Of a stretch of 64,000 nt of DNA, positions 9,457 through 16,491 are shown piece after piece. This stretch comes from an uncultured Eubacteriales bacterium. Its GTDB lineage: Bacteria > Bacillota > Clostridia > Oscillospirales > Acutalibacteraceae. Location of the stretch: positions 103,945 through 167,944 of the forward strand of contig CAKSKA010000003.1 of the NCBI GenBank assembly GCA_934464615.1. The letters run 5' to 3'. The notes below the pieces were generated by a model that saw only the letters and a list, made by a program, of their open reading frames with translations, made no database searches and was not told the origin of the DNA. How positions within the stretch are numbered: the stretch's first letter is position 1; the number at the start of each line of letters is the position of its first letter. The translations under genes and the position numbers were made by a program.

Positions 9457-10377
9457 TTATAATTTTATTACTGTCCGCAAATTTGCACTTCTGCTTCGCG
9501 CATTTTCTTTAAGTTCCTGCTCATCGGCAGTTATCGGCTTTTTGTTGTAAAATTTTCCTCTCGGTTTTCTGCCGCATACACACACCGGAATATCGGGCGG
9601 ACAAATACATCCCGTGCAAAACTCCTTAAATTTTTGCTTTACCGCTCTGTCCTCAAGCGAATGAAATGTTATAACAGATAATGCGCCGTGTGTGTTTAAT
9701 AAATCAAACGCCGTATCAAGCGCGCCGTCTAAAATTTCAAGTTCTCCGTTTACGGCAATGCGTATTGCCTGAAAACTGCGCCTTGCCGGATGACCGTCGC
9801 GTCTTGCGGCCGCCGGCACTGCGGACGCAATTATATCCGCTAACTGCGTTGTTGTTTCAATCGGCGCTTTTTCACGCTGCAATACTATTTTATTTGCTAT
9901 TCTGCGTGCAAATTTTTCCTCGCCGTAACGCCAAAGTATATCCGCCAGCACATCGGCGGAATAATTATTAACTATATCCCGTGCGCTTATACCCTCTTTG
10001 CTCATACGCATATCAAGCGGTGCTTCCTTATTATAGGAAAATCCCCTGTCTGCGTTGTCAAGTTGAAAAGAAGAAACGCCGAGGTCCAAAAGTATTCCGT
10101 CTACGCCTTTTATGTCAAGATCCTCAAGCACCTTGTCCATATCTTTAAAATTTGCATGCACTACCGTTGCAGGATAATCGGCAAGCCGCTGAGTTGCCGT
10201 TTTTACGGCATCGGGATCCCTGTCAAGACTTATAAGTCTGCCTGTTGTAAGCAATTTTGCTATTCCGAGCGAATGTCCCGCACCGCCTGCGGTACCGTCT
10301 ACATAAATGCCGTCCGGCTTAATATTTAAAGACTCTATTACCTGCCTGAACAATACAGGCTTATGTACAAATTCCAT
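9457..10377 (-). CDS. rsmH: 16S rRNA (cytosine1402-N4)-methyltransferase RsmH
   Basis: RsmH (MraW) methylates N4 of C1402 in 16S rRNA using SAM. The protein starts MEFVHKPVLFRQVIESLNIK, with the SAM loop DGTAGGAGHS and the family motifs DGILLDLGVSSFQLD, RGFSYNKEAPLDMRM and SVITFHSLEDRAVKQKF. Its 306 residues match the family. It is the second gene of the dcw operon and starts 12 nt after mraZ. Confidence 0.96.
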   Translation of the reverse strand: MEFVHKPVLFRQVIESLNIKPDGIYVDGTAGGAGHSLGIAKLLTTGRLISLDRDPDAVKTATQRLADYPATVVHANFKDMDKVLEDLDIKGVDGILLDLGVSSFQLDNADRGFSYNKEAPLDMRMSKEGISARDIVNNYSADVLADILWRYGEEKFARRIANKIVLQREKAPIETTTQLADIIASAVPAAARRDGHPARRSFQAIRIAVNGELEILDGALDTAFDLLNTHGALSVITFHSLEDRAVKQKFKEFCTGCICPPDIPVCVCGRKPRGKFYNKKPITADEQELKENARSRSANLRTVIKL

Positions 10378-10388
10378 AGCCGCACCGC

Positions 10389-10811
10389 TTATAAATCGAA
10401 CATATCGGCATCCTTAAATGCCTGTTCGGGTGTATATTCGTTTTCGTCCTTCCAGCGTTCGCTGCTCCAAAGTTCTATATACGAATCCATACCTATTAAG
10501 TGCGCGCTGCCGTCAAGTCCGGCATATTCCCGCAAGGAAGGCGGAACAACTATCCTGCCCTGTGCGTCAAATTCCACATTAAACGAACCGTCAAAAATAA
10601 AGCGCTTTATTCCGCTGCTTTTTGAGGACGGCAGTTCAGATAATTTTTGCACAAGTTTTTCCCACTGAGAAAAAGGATAAATGCAAAGGCATTGTTTGCC
10701 TGTTATGCCTCGGCAAATTATAAACTGCTCGCCGAGATCGACACGGAATTTAGCGGGAATGAAAATTCGGCCTTTTTTATCAATTGTATGGTCATAGCCA
10801 CCGTACAGCAT
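10389..10811 (-). CDS. mraZ: Transcriptional regulator MraZ
   Basis: A 140-residue DNA-binding protein with two AbrB-like domains, each with the DxxGRI/V core: DKKGRIFIPAKFR and DAQGRIVVPPSLR. MraZ commonly represses its own dcw operon by binding short direct repeats upstream of itself. Such repeats are present at 10825-10880, so autoregulation is likely. The ATG is at 10809-10811 behind GAGGTG. It is the first gene of the operon. Confidence 0.95.
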   Translation of the reverse strand: MLYGGYDHTIDKKGRIFIPAKFRVDLGEQFIICRGITGKQCLCIYPFSQWEKLVQKLSELPSSKSSGIKRFIFDGSFNVEFDAQGRIVVPPSLREYAGLDGSAHLIGMDSYIELWSSERWKDENEYTPEQAFKDADMFDL

Positions 10812-10824
10812 CGAATTTTCACCT

Positions 10825-10880
10825 CACTTAATCCACTTTAAACCACTTTAGTTGTTTTTTAGTACACTTTGCACCACTTT
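10825..10880 (-). promoter_or_regulatory. MraZ operator: AAAGTG direct repeats
   Basis: On the coding strand AAAGTG occurs at 10875-10880, 10865-10870, 10844-10849 and 10834-10839, with a degenerate AAGTG at 10825-10829 overlapping the ribosome site. Spacing is 10, 21 and 10 nt, as if one box of a 10-nt register were missing. This matches the AAAGTG[T/G]-N3 MraZ boxes described in mollicutes (established knowledge). The boxes start at the predicted transcription start, which fits repression. Confidence 0.85.
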
Positions 10881-10887
10881 TATATGC

Positions 10888-10916
10888 ATTATATAATATT
10901 ATCGTTGCAAATGCAA
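10888..10916 (-). promoter_or_regulatory. Sigma-A promoter of the dcw operon
   Basis: TTGCAT (10916-10911), a 17-nt spacer and TATAAT (10893-10888) on the minus strand. The predicted start lies near 10881, directly against the first MraZ box. Confidence 0.8.
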
Positions 10917-10921
10917 TAGTT

Positions 10922-10985
10922 TTTGCAAAAAAAAATAAAAATAAATAATCCCCTGCACAACACAACAAAATGTGTTACACAGGGG
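10922..10985 (-). terminator. Rho-independent terminator after the zinc-ribbon gene
   Basis: CCCCTG/CAGGGG (10950-10985) closes a stem of about 15 bp including several G-U pairs with a loop of about 6 nt. A T-rich tail follows on the minus strand to 10922. It separates the zinc-ribbon gene at 11005-11424 from the mraZ promoter. Confidence 0.8.
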
Positions 10986-11004
10986 ACTGTTTACTTTTAT
11001 ATAT

Positions 11005-11424
11005 TTAAAACGCAATGAATACTTTAAATTTATTACCGCATGCCGGACATTTAACGGTGTGTCTGCCGCGTTTTACCGGAAGCCTTAAAACAGCGCGGCA
11101 CTTAGGGCAAGTGCGGTAGCGTTTATATTTTATATCGCGAATACGCGCTTTAAGCATATTGAATTTAGGAATACGGTGTGTCAGCTTTTCATATACTTCA
11201 TTTTCGCGCCGTCTGGCAGCGTGATTTTTGGAAAAGTAACGTAAAACAATAAGAACAAACAAGAGCCACTGAACAGCAAAAATTATATTACGGAAAATAA
11301 GATTACGCACAAAAACCGTACATATAGCAATTACAATATAAACAAACAGCATAAATTTTTCAAGCGCGTCTATGCCGTATTTATAATATACAAGATTATA
11401 CAACCACTTCTTAAAGCCGTACAT
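11005..11424 (-). CDS. Small membrane protein with C-terminal zinc ribbon
   Basis: A 139-residue protein with two membrane segments (about residues 23-43 and 45-65) followed by a basic region and a C-terminal rubredoxin-like knuckle pair, CPKC and CPAC, about 20 residues apart. The four cysteines should bind Zn2+ (inference). AGGAG lies 8 nt before the ATG. It is monocistronic, with its own terminator. Similar two-TM zinc-ribbon proteins occur in Clostridia without an assigned role; I cannot name a function. Confidence 0.75.
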   Translation of the reverse strand: MYGFKKWLYNLVYYKYGIDALEKFMLFVYIVIAICTVFVRNLIFRNIIFAVQWLLFVLIVLRYFSKNHAARRRENEVYEKLTHRIPKFNMLKARIRDIKYKRYRTCPKCRAVLRLPVKRGRHTVKCPACGNKFKVFIAF

Positions 11425-11493
11425 AATATCAACTCCTGTGTTTATATTACCAAAAAAATATGAACAAATTTTTACCGAAATTAAAAAAAGCCC

Positions 11494-11522
11494 TTACATT
11501 ATTTTACAAAATTTGATATAAT
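11494..11522 (+). promoter_or_regulatory. Sigma-A promoter of carD
   Basis: TTACAT (11494-11499), 17-nt spacer, TATAAT (11517-11522). The ribosome site AGGAGA lies about 20 nt further on, before the ATG at 11555. Confidence 0.8.
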
Positions 11523-11554
11523 TATATACAGCAATCAGGAACAGGAGATATATC

Positions 11555-12058
11555 ATGTACGATAAAGGCACGGTTGTAATACACCCCGGAATGGGTGTTT
11601 GCGAAATAACCGATTATATGTCACAAACAATAAACAACACCGCAAGAAAATTTTATGTTTTAAAACCGCTTTTCGATAAAAATTCAACAACGGTTTATGT
11701 TCCGGTGGACAGTGACAAAATTATTTTACGGCGTCCCATAACAAAAGAGGACATTTTAAATGTACTTAAAACGGTTGATGATTTGGACGACGCCTGGATT
11801 GAAGACGACGCAGAACGCAGGAACACATTTACCGAAATACTTAAAAGCGGAAATCACACGGAAATTATACGCATTATGGGTGCCGTTTACCACGAAAAGA
11901 AAAAACGCGAAAGCATGGGCAAAAGGTTACGGGTTTCCGACGAACATTTCCTTGAAGAAGCGCAAAAGTTAATTCACGAAGAACTTGCATACACAATGGA
12001 TTTGGATATCGGTTCCGTTGAAAACTTCATAATATCGGCTTTGGGCGACAGAGCATAA
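11555..12058 (+). CDS. CarD/CdnL-type RNA polymerase-binding regulator
   Basis: The N-terminal RNAP-interaction domain reads MYDKGTVVIHPGMGVCEITDY and continues to VYVPVDSDKIILRRP (about residues 1-65), as in CarD, CdnL and the RID of Mfd. A helical C-terminal domain follows (about 70-160) with the typical KKKRESMGKRLRVSDEHFLEEA segment. CarD proteins stabilise open promoter complexes and often influence rRNA transcription. The 167-residue length is normal. It is a single-gene unit with its own promoter and terminator. Confidence 0.9.
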   Translation: MYDKGTVVIHPGMGVCEITDYMSQTINNTARKFYVLKPLFDKNSTTVYVPVDSDKIILRRPITKEDILNVLKTVDDLDDAWIEDDAERRNTFTEILKSGNHTEIIRIMGAVYHEKKKRESMGKRLRVSDEHFLEEAQKLIHEELAYTMDLDIGSVENFIISALGDRA

Positions 12059-12069
12059 AGACGCAATTT

Positions 12070-12098
12070 ATTCCCCGAAAAATTCGGGGAATTTTTTT
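12070..12098 (+). terminator. Terminator after carD
   Basis: ATTCCCCGAA, AAA loop, TTCGGGGAAT and seven T's on the plus strand. Confidence 0.92.
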
Positions 12099-12110
12099 GC
12101 AAAAAAACAG

Positions 12111-12159
12111 TTGACATTTATGAAAAAATGAATATAATAAACATATGAACAATTATTCA
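12111..12159 (+). promoter_or_regulatory. Promoter and ArsR-type operator of the metal-efflux operon
   Basis: TTGACA (12111-12116), 16-nt spacer, TATAAT (12133-12138). Just downstream, TGAA-N6-TTCA (12146-12159) matches the core operator shape of SmtB/CzrA/CadC repressors. It lies at the expected transcription start, so binding of the regulator at 12178 would block its own operon (inference from family). Confidence 0.8.
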
Positions 12160-12177
12160 AGTGAAGGAGATGAGATT

Positions 12178-12537
12178 ATGCCGGATGATTTAGCTGAGGT
12201 TTGTGACACGCAGGAAGTACACCCCGATGTGATAAACGCCGTACGGGATATATTGCCTGAAGAAGAAACCCTGTACGACCTTGCCGAACTTTACAAAGTA
12301 TTCGGTGATTCAACAAGGATTAAGATACTGTTTGTATTGTTTGAGAGTGAAATGTGCGTTTGCGATATTGCGGATTTACTCAATATGACACAAAGCGCAA
12401 TTTCTCATCAGCTGCGTGTACTTAAGCAAAACAAATTGGTACGTTCCCGCAGAGACGGCAAAACCGTTTACTATTCCCTTGCGGATTCCCATGTAAGACT
12501 TATTTTAAACCAAGGTCTTGACCATATTTACGAATAA
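12178..12537 (+). CDS. Metal-sensing ArsR/SmtB-family repressor (CadC/CzrA-like)
   Basis: A winged-helix repressor of 119 residues. The core is LYKVFGDSTRIKILFVL, then EMCVCDIADLL (the CadC/ArsR alpha-3 Cys pair) and the recognition helix TQSAISHQLRVLKQ. The last helix has D-x-H-x10-H-x2-E (in DSHVRLILNQGLDHIYE), the alpha-5 zinc site of SmtB/CzrA; an N-terminal Cys is also present. So both known metal sites appear possible. I start at the ATG at 12178, behind AAGGAGA; the ATG at 12145 coincides with the transcription start and lacks a ribosome site. It heads the operon with the HMA protein and ATPase. Confidence 0.93.
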   Translation: MPDDLAEVCDTQEVHPDVINAVRDILPEEETLYDLAELYKVFGDSTRIKILFVLFESEMCVCDIADLLNMTQSAISHQLRVLKQNKLVRSRRDGKTVYYSLADSHVRLILNQGLDHIYE

Positions 12538-12550
12538 AGGAGTTTTAATT

Positions 12551-12766
12551 ATGAAAAAAAGTTATAAATTGGAAAATCTTGACTGCGCGCACTGCGCACA
12601 AAAAATGGAAGACGCAATAAACGAAATTGACGGAATAAACGCAAAAATTAATTTTATGGCTGCAAGACTTACAATAGAAGCCGCAGACGAGAATTTTGAA
12701 GAATCCGTTAAGAAAGCGCAAAAAGCAATGAACGGCGTTGAACGCGACTGTAAAATAATTTTTTAA
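12551..12766 (+). CDS. Stand-alone heavy-metal-associated (HMA) chaperone
   Basis: A 71-residue ferredoxin-fold HMA protein with the metal site LDCAHCAQKM (CxxC). Such domains hand Cu+, Zn2+ or Cd2+ to P1B ATPases. The ATG at 12551 follows AAAGGAG; the open frame begins 11 codons upstream without a ribosome site. The ATPase encoded next lacks its own N-terminal HMA domain, so this protein probably supplies that function as a separate chain. Confidence 0.92.
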   Translation: MKKSYKLENLDCAHCAQKMEDAINEIDGINAKINFMAARLTIEAADENFEESVKKAQKAMNGVERDCKIIF

Positions 12767-12785
12767 CATTTAGGAGTAGTTTAAT

Positions 12786-14630
12786 ATGAGTAAAAAACAG
12801 AAAATATTGCTTTTTCGCATTATTGTCGGCGCAGTTCTGACAACTGCCGGATATATACTTAAAGCTGTCGGATTTTCTGCAATATACTATTTAATATTAT
12901 TCATAGCCGCCTCCCTTACAGTAGGATACAGCGTAATTTTTGAAGCGTTTAACAATGTATTTCACGGACATATGCTGGACGAAAATTTCCTTATGATGAT
13001 AGGTGCCGTAGGCGCATTTATATTGGGAGATTACAGCGAAGGCACGCTGATTTTGCTTATTTACCAAATAGGCGAACTGTTCCAATCGATAGCGGTGGGC
13101 AAATCAAGAAAATCCATAAGTTCGCTTATGGATATAAAGGCCGACTATGCCAACATTAAGCAAGACGGACAAATTGTAAAGGCTGATCCGTACGATGTGG
13201 AAACCGGAACGGAAATTTATATTTTGCCGGGTGAAAAAGTGCCGATAGACTGTGTTGTGGTAAGCGGCAGCAGCGATATAAATACGGCTGCGCTTACGGG
13301 CGAGAGCCTTCCGCGCACGGTAAATGCCGGCGACGAACTTTTAAGCGGTTGTGTAAATTTAAGCGGCGACCTTGTTTGCAAAACAACAAAGACGTTTGAG
13401 AATTCAACCGTTTCCAACATACTTAATATGGTGGAAAACGCAACTGCCAAAAAGACCAAAACCGAAAGTTTTGTAACGCGTTTCGCAAAATATTATACAC
13501 CTGCCGTTGTGGGTGCGGCTGTACTTTTGTTCTTAATTCCGTCCATTATCACAGGCAGTTATACCGTTTGGCTTTACAGGGCTATAATGTTTTTGGTTGT
13601 TTCCTGCCCGTGTGCGCTTGTTGTTTCCGTTCCTTTGGCGTTCTTCGGTGCAATAGGCGGCGCCTCCAAAAACGGTATACTTATTAAAGGCAGCAAGTAT
13701 ATGGAATCGCTTTGCGATGCCGACACTGTTATATTTGATAAAACAGGTACAATTACAAAGGGCAACTTTAAAATCACACAAATTATCACGAATAATTGCA
13801 GTGAAGAAGAATTGCTTAAATTTGCCGCGCTGTGCGAATATCATTCTTCCCACCCTATTGCGCTTTCAATTAAGGAAAGAATTGATGTAAGCGATGATGT
13901 CGGCAACGTAACCGATTATAAAATAATAAGCGGAAAAGGCGCGCAGTGCAATTATAAAAACAAAGTTCTGCTTGCCGGAAACTCCGCATTGATGCGGCTT
14001 GAAAACATTGATTTTACACCTACCGATTTAATAGGCACCGCCGTTTATGTAGCGTACGACGGCAAGTTCCTCGGAACGCTGATTATTAACGACAGCATTA
14101 AGGAGACGTCTGCCGACAGCATTAGGGCACTTCGTGCAATGGGACTTAAAACCGTAATGCTTACAGGCGATAAATACGCTATTGCAAAATCTATTGCCGA
14201 CAAAACCGGAATTGACGAGATTAAAGCCGAGCTGTTACCCGAAGACAAGGTTAAAAATCTTGAAGGATATATGCACAAAAACGGTAAAAAGGTTATATTT
14301 GTAGGCGACGGAATAAACGACGCTCCCGTTCTTGCCCGTGCGGATATAGGCATATCCATGGGACAAATCGGAAGCGACGCCGCAATCGAAGCATCGGACA
14401 TAGTTATAATGAACGATGATTTATCGCTTATAGCTAAGGCAATAAAAATCAGCCGCAAGGCAATAAAGATTTCAAAGGAAAACATAGTATTTTCTCTTGC
14501 CGTTAAATTTACAATGCTTGTACTTTCGGCTTTCGGTATATCAAATATTTATATGGCAATATTTGCCGATGTAGGCGTGCTTATACTTGCAATAATAAAT
14601 TCAATGCGTACATTGGCAACAAAGGAATAG
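12786..14630 (+). CDS. P1B-type Zn/Cd/Pb-exporting ATPase
   Basis: A 614-residue metal efflux ATPase. The membrane CPC motif is in VVSCPCALVVSVPLA, the phosphorylation site is FDKTGTITKG, the P1B marker HP is in YHSSHPIALS, and the hinge is VGDGINDAPVLARADIGISMG. CPC plus the CadC/SmtB-like regulator points to Zn2+/Cd2+/Pb2+ (P1B-2) rather than copper, though substrate is inferred. It begins directly with membrane helices and has no N-terminal HMA domain. It is the last gene of the operon, 20 nt after the HMA gene, and ends at a bidirectional terminator. Confidence 0.92.
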   Translation: MSKKQKILLFRIIVGAVLTTAGYILKAVGFSAIYYLILFIAASLTVGYSVIFEAFNNVFHGHMLDENFLMMIGAVGAFILGDYSEGTLILLIYQIGELFQSIAVGKSRKSISSLMDIKADYANIKQDGQIVKADPYDVETGTEIYILPGEKVPIDCVVVSGSSDINTAALTGESLPRTVNAGDELLSGCVNLSGDLVCKTTKTFENSTVSNILNMVENATAKKTKTESFVTRFAKYYTPAVVGAAVLLFLIPSIITGSYTVWLYRAIMFLVVSCPCALVVSVPLAFFGAIGGASKNGILIKGSKYMESLCDADTVIFDKTGTITKGNFKITQIITNNCSEEELLKFAALCEYHSSHPIALSIKERIDVSDDVGNVTDYKIISGKGAQCNYKNKVLLAGNSALMRLENIDFTPTDLIGTAVYVAYDGKFLGTLIINDSIKETSADSIRALRAMGLKTVMLTGDKYAIAKSIADKTGIDEIKAELLPEDKVKNLEGYMHKNGKKVIFVGDGINDAPVLARADIGISMGQIGSDAAIEASDIVIMNDDLSLIAKAIKISRKAIKISKENIVFSLAVKFTMLVLSAFGISNIYMAIFADVGVLILAIINSMRTLATKE

Positions 14631-14644
14631 TTTATGTTAAAACT

Positions 14645-14677
14645 TATCCGCCCGATTTAAAAGTCGGGCGGATATTT
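14645..14677. terminator. Bidirectional terminator between the ATPase and spoVAD
   Basis: ATCCGCCCGA-loop-TCGGGCGGAT followed by ATTTATTTT. It lies between two convergent genes and overlaps the spoVAD stop region. Confidence 0.85.
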
Positions 14678-15686
14678 ATTTTACATATTTAAAATTTACA
14701 ATATGTGCTATCGACGGTATTGACTCACCCTGAAATGTAGATGTCGGGGAAAGCAAAGCACCGGTTGCGCAAAACAAAATATTTCTGTATTCTCCGCTTT
14801 CAACCTTTTTTAAAATATAACCCGTAAGCACCGATGCCGAGCAGCCGCAGCCGGAGCCACCGGCATGGACATCCTGCTTTTCCCTGTCAAAAATCATAAG
14901 TCCGCAATCGCTGTGGACAGAACGTATATTTATACCGTCGTTTTCCAGCAAATCGTATAAAAGACTGCTTCCTACAAGTCCCAAATCTCCTGTAAAGATT
15001 TTATCGTAATCCGCGGGTTTTGTTTTGGTATCTTCAAAAAAGCGCTTTATTGTACTTGCCGCCGCAGGCGCCATTGCCGCCCCCATATTGTTTGCATCCT
15101 TAACGCCCAGATCTTCAACTTTACCGAAGCATACTGCGTTTATTGCAGCGCTGCCGCCGGTCTTGCCCACAACAACGGCACCCGAACCCGTCACGGTCCA
15201 TTGTGCTGTAGGCGTACGCTGACTGCCGTATTCAAGCGGAAAGCGGTACTGCCTTTCCGCCGAGCAAAAGTGAGAGGATGTTACGGCTACGGCACGTTCT
15301 GCCGCACCGCTGTCCACAAATATTCCTGCAAGGCAAAGCGTCAGTGCCATGGTGGAACAGGCACCGTAAACACCGACAAACGGCATTCCCGTTTTGCGTA
15401 GCCCGAACGAGCTGCCTATGCACTGATTAAGCAGATCGCCTGCAAATATGCAGTCAATATCACAGTAATCAAGTCCGGCTTTTGCAAGTGCTTTTGCGGT
15501 TGAAATCTGTTGCAATTTGCTTTCGGCCTTTTCAAAGGAATCCTCCCCGAACAGCGAATCGTTGCTTTTTTCGTCAAAGTAATCCGCAAGAGGTCCTTCA
15601 CCCTCTTTTTTGCCTACTGCCGAAGCGTAAGAAATTACCCTCGGTTGTGTATCGAGTTTTACTGTACCCGTATTAATTTTAGCCAT
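14676..15686 (-). CDS. spoVAD: Stage V sporulation protein AD
   Basis: SpoVAD binds dipicolinic acid and takes part in moving it into the forespore. The 336-residue protein has the thiolase/KAS fold: LLNQCIGSSFGLRKTGMPFVGVYGACSTM near residues 85-115 and SDCGLMIFDREKQDVHAGGSGCGCSA towards the end are typical. AAGGAG precedes the ATG. It follows spoVAC with about 43 nt between, containing a palindrome. No spoVAE follows; a terminator does. Confidence 0.95.
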   Translation of the reverse strand: MAKINTGTVKLDTQPRVISYASAVGKKEGEGPLADYFDEKSNDSLFGEDSFEKAESKLQQISTAKALAKAGLDYCDIDCIFAGDLLNQCIGSSFGLRKTGMPFVGVYGACSTMALTLCLAGIFVDSGAAERAVAVTSSHFCSAERQYRFPLEYGSQRTPTAQWTVTGSGAVVVGKTGGSAAINAVCFGKVEDLGVKDANNMGAAMAPAAASTIKRFFEDTKTKPADYDKIFTGDLGLVGSSLLYDLLENDGINIRSVHSDCGLMIFDREKQDVHAGGSGCGCSASVLTGYILKKVESGEYRNILFCATGALLSPTSTFQGESIPSIAHIVNFKYVK

Positions 15687-15710
15687 ATTGTATCTCCTTA
15701 AACTACCGGT

Positions 15711-15733
15711 GTGACAGGTTTGAGTCCTGTCAC
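15711..15733. repeat. Intercistronic palindrome, GTGACAGG family (copy B)
   Basis: Perfect inverted repeat GTGACAGG-N7-CCTGTCAC. On the minus strand the spoVAC stop codon TGA (15730-15732) lies inside the left arm, so the hairpin forms across the stop. Near-identical to copy A at 4120-4144. Confidence 0.8.
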
Positions 15734-16170
15734 GCTAGGCAAAAAAAGTATATAATTCCGTATATTACGGACGCCACTGTTCCGTAAAGAATTACGGGGC
15801 CTGCAATGGAAAATATTTTTGCACCCACACCCATTACATATCCCTCGTTTTTAAACTCTATTGCAGGGGATACAACAGCATTGGAAAATCCGGTTATGGG
15901 TACAAGTGTTCCGGCGCCTGCGTGTTTTGCAATATTATCGAATATACGAAATCCCGTGAGCAAGGCTGCAATAAAAATAAGCGTAGACGGTACAAGCATT
16001 TTTGTAACGTCCTCCTCAAGTCCCAAATAAATATACAATTCCCTGAATAATTGACCTATTACGCAGATAAGTCCGCCTATAGAAAATGCGCAAATAAAGT
16101 CTTTTAATTTAGGCGACGGCGGCGACGCCTTTTTAACCATCTCGCCGTACTGCTTTTCCGTTATTCTCAT
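15730..16170 (-). CDS. spoVAC: Stage V sporulation protein AC
   Basis: SpoVAC is a membrane protein of the dipicolinic-acid channel in spores. The 146-residue product has four or five membrane segments and the family stretch AALLTGFRIFDNIAKHAGAG followed by TLVPITGFSNAVVSPAIEF, as in SpoVAC rather than the shorter SpoVAE. I start at the ATG at 16170 with CAGGGAAG upstream; a TTG six codons earlier lacks support. The stop codon lies inside a palindromic repeat. A sigma-G promoter is expected but I could not identify one with confidence. Confidence 0.93.
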   Translation of the reverse strand: MRITEKQYGEMVKKASPPSPKLKDFICAFSIGGLICVIGQLFRELYIYLGLEEDVTKMLVPSTLIFIAALLTGFRIFDNIAKHAGAGTLVPITGFSNAVVSPAIEFKNEGYVMGVGAKIFSIAGPVILYGTVASVIYGIIYFFCLA

Positions 16171-16318
16171 TTTGTCACTTCCCTGCAATTATTCTTACCT
16201 TATTTTTGCAATTTTATTAGTAAATAATAAAATTTTGTAATCCTGTGCGGCATCATGTTTTGCACGTGTTTCTTGACTTTTTGTGTCTTTTATTTTAAAA
16301 TTATTACATATTGTTTGG

Positions 16319-16480
16319 TTAGGCAAGCGGTAATAATCCGAACCCGCCTAAAACGGCGTATTTTCGGCGTATTTTAACTTGTCGTCTTTGTGAGGCTGTC
16401 GGATTAACGAGTATTTTAACATGGCTATGCGAAAAATCTGCCGCCTAAAAACGGGTTTGGATTTATTATCGCTTGCCTTA
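16319..16480. repeat. 160-bp element with 27-bp inverted termini (MITE-like)
   Basis: The left arm (from 16319, TTAGGCAAGCGGTAATAATC onward to 16346) pairs with the right arm (16452-16480) with few mismatches. Inside are GCCTAAAA copies near both ends and two copies of GTATTTTAAC. The right arm ends where the AGGTGAGG ribosome site of the next gene begins. The rest of the 16171-16491 gap is AT-rich leader of spoVAC with a small palindrome at 16211-16233. No transposase and no clear target duplication are seen. Confidence 0.65.
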
Positions 16481-16491
16481 GGTGAGGATTT

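Noticed and set aside
12145..12177. Upstream ATG of the ArsR gene as start
   Set aside because: It lies on the predicted transcription start and has no ribosome site; the ATG at 12178 does.
16319..16480. Insertion sequence
   Set aside because: No transposase and no clear target duplication; only the inverted ends are seen, so it is called MITE-like.
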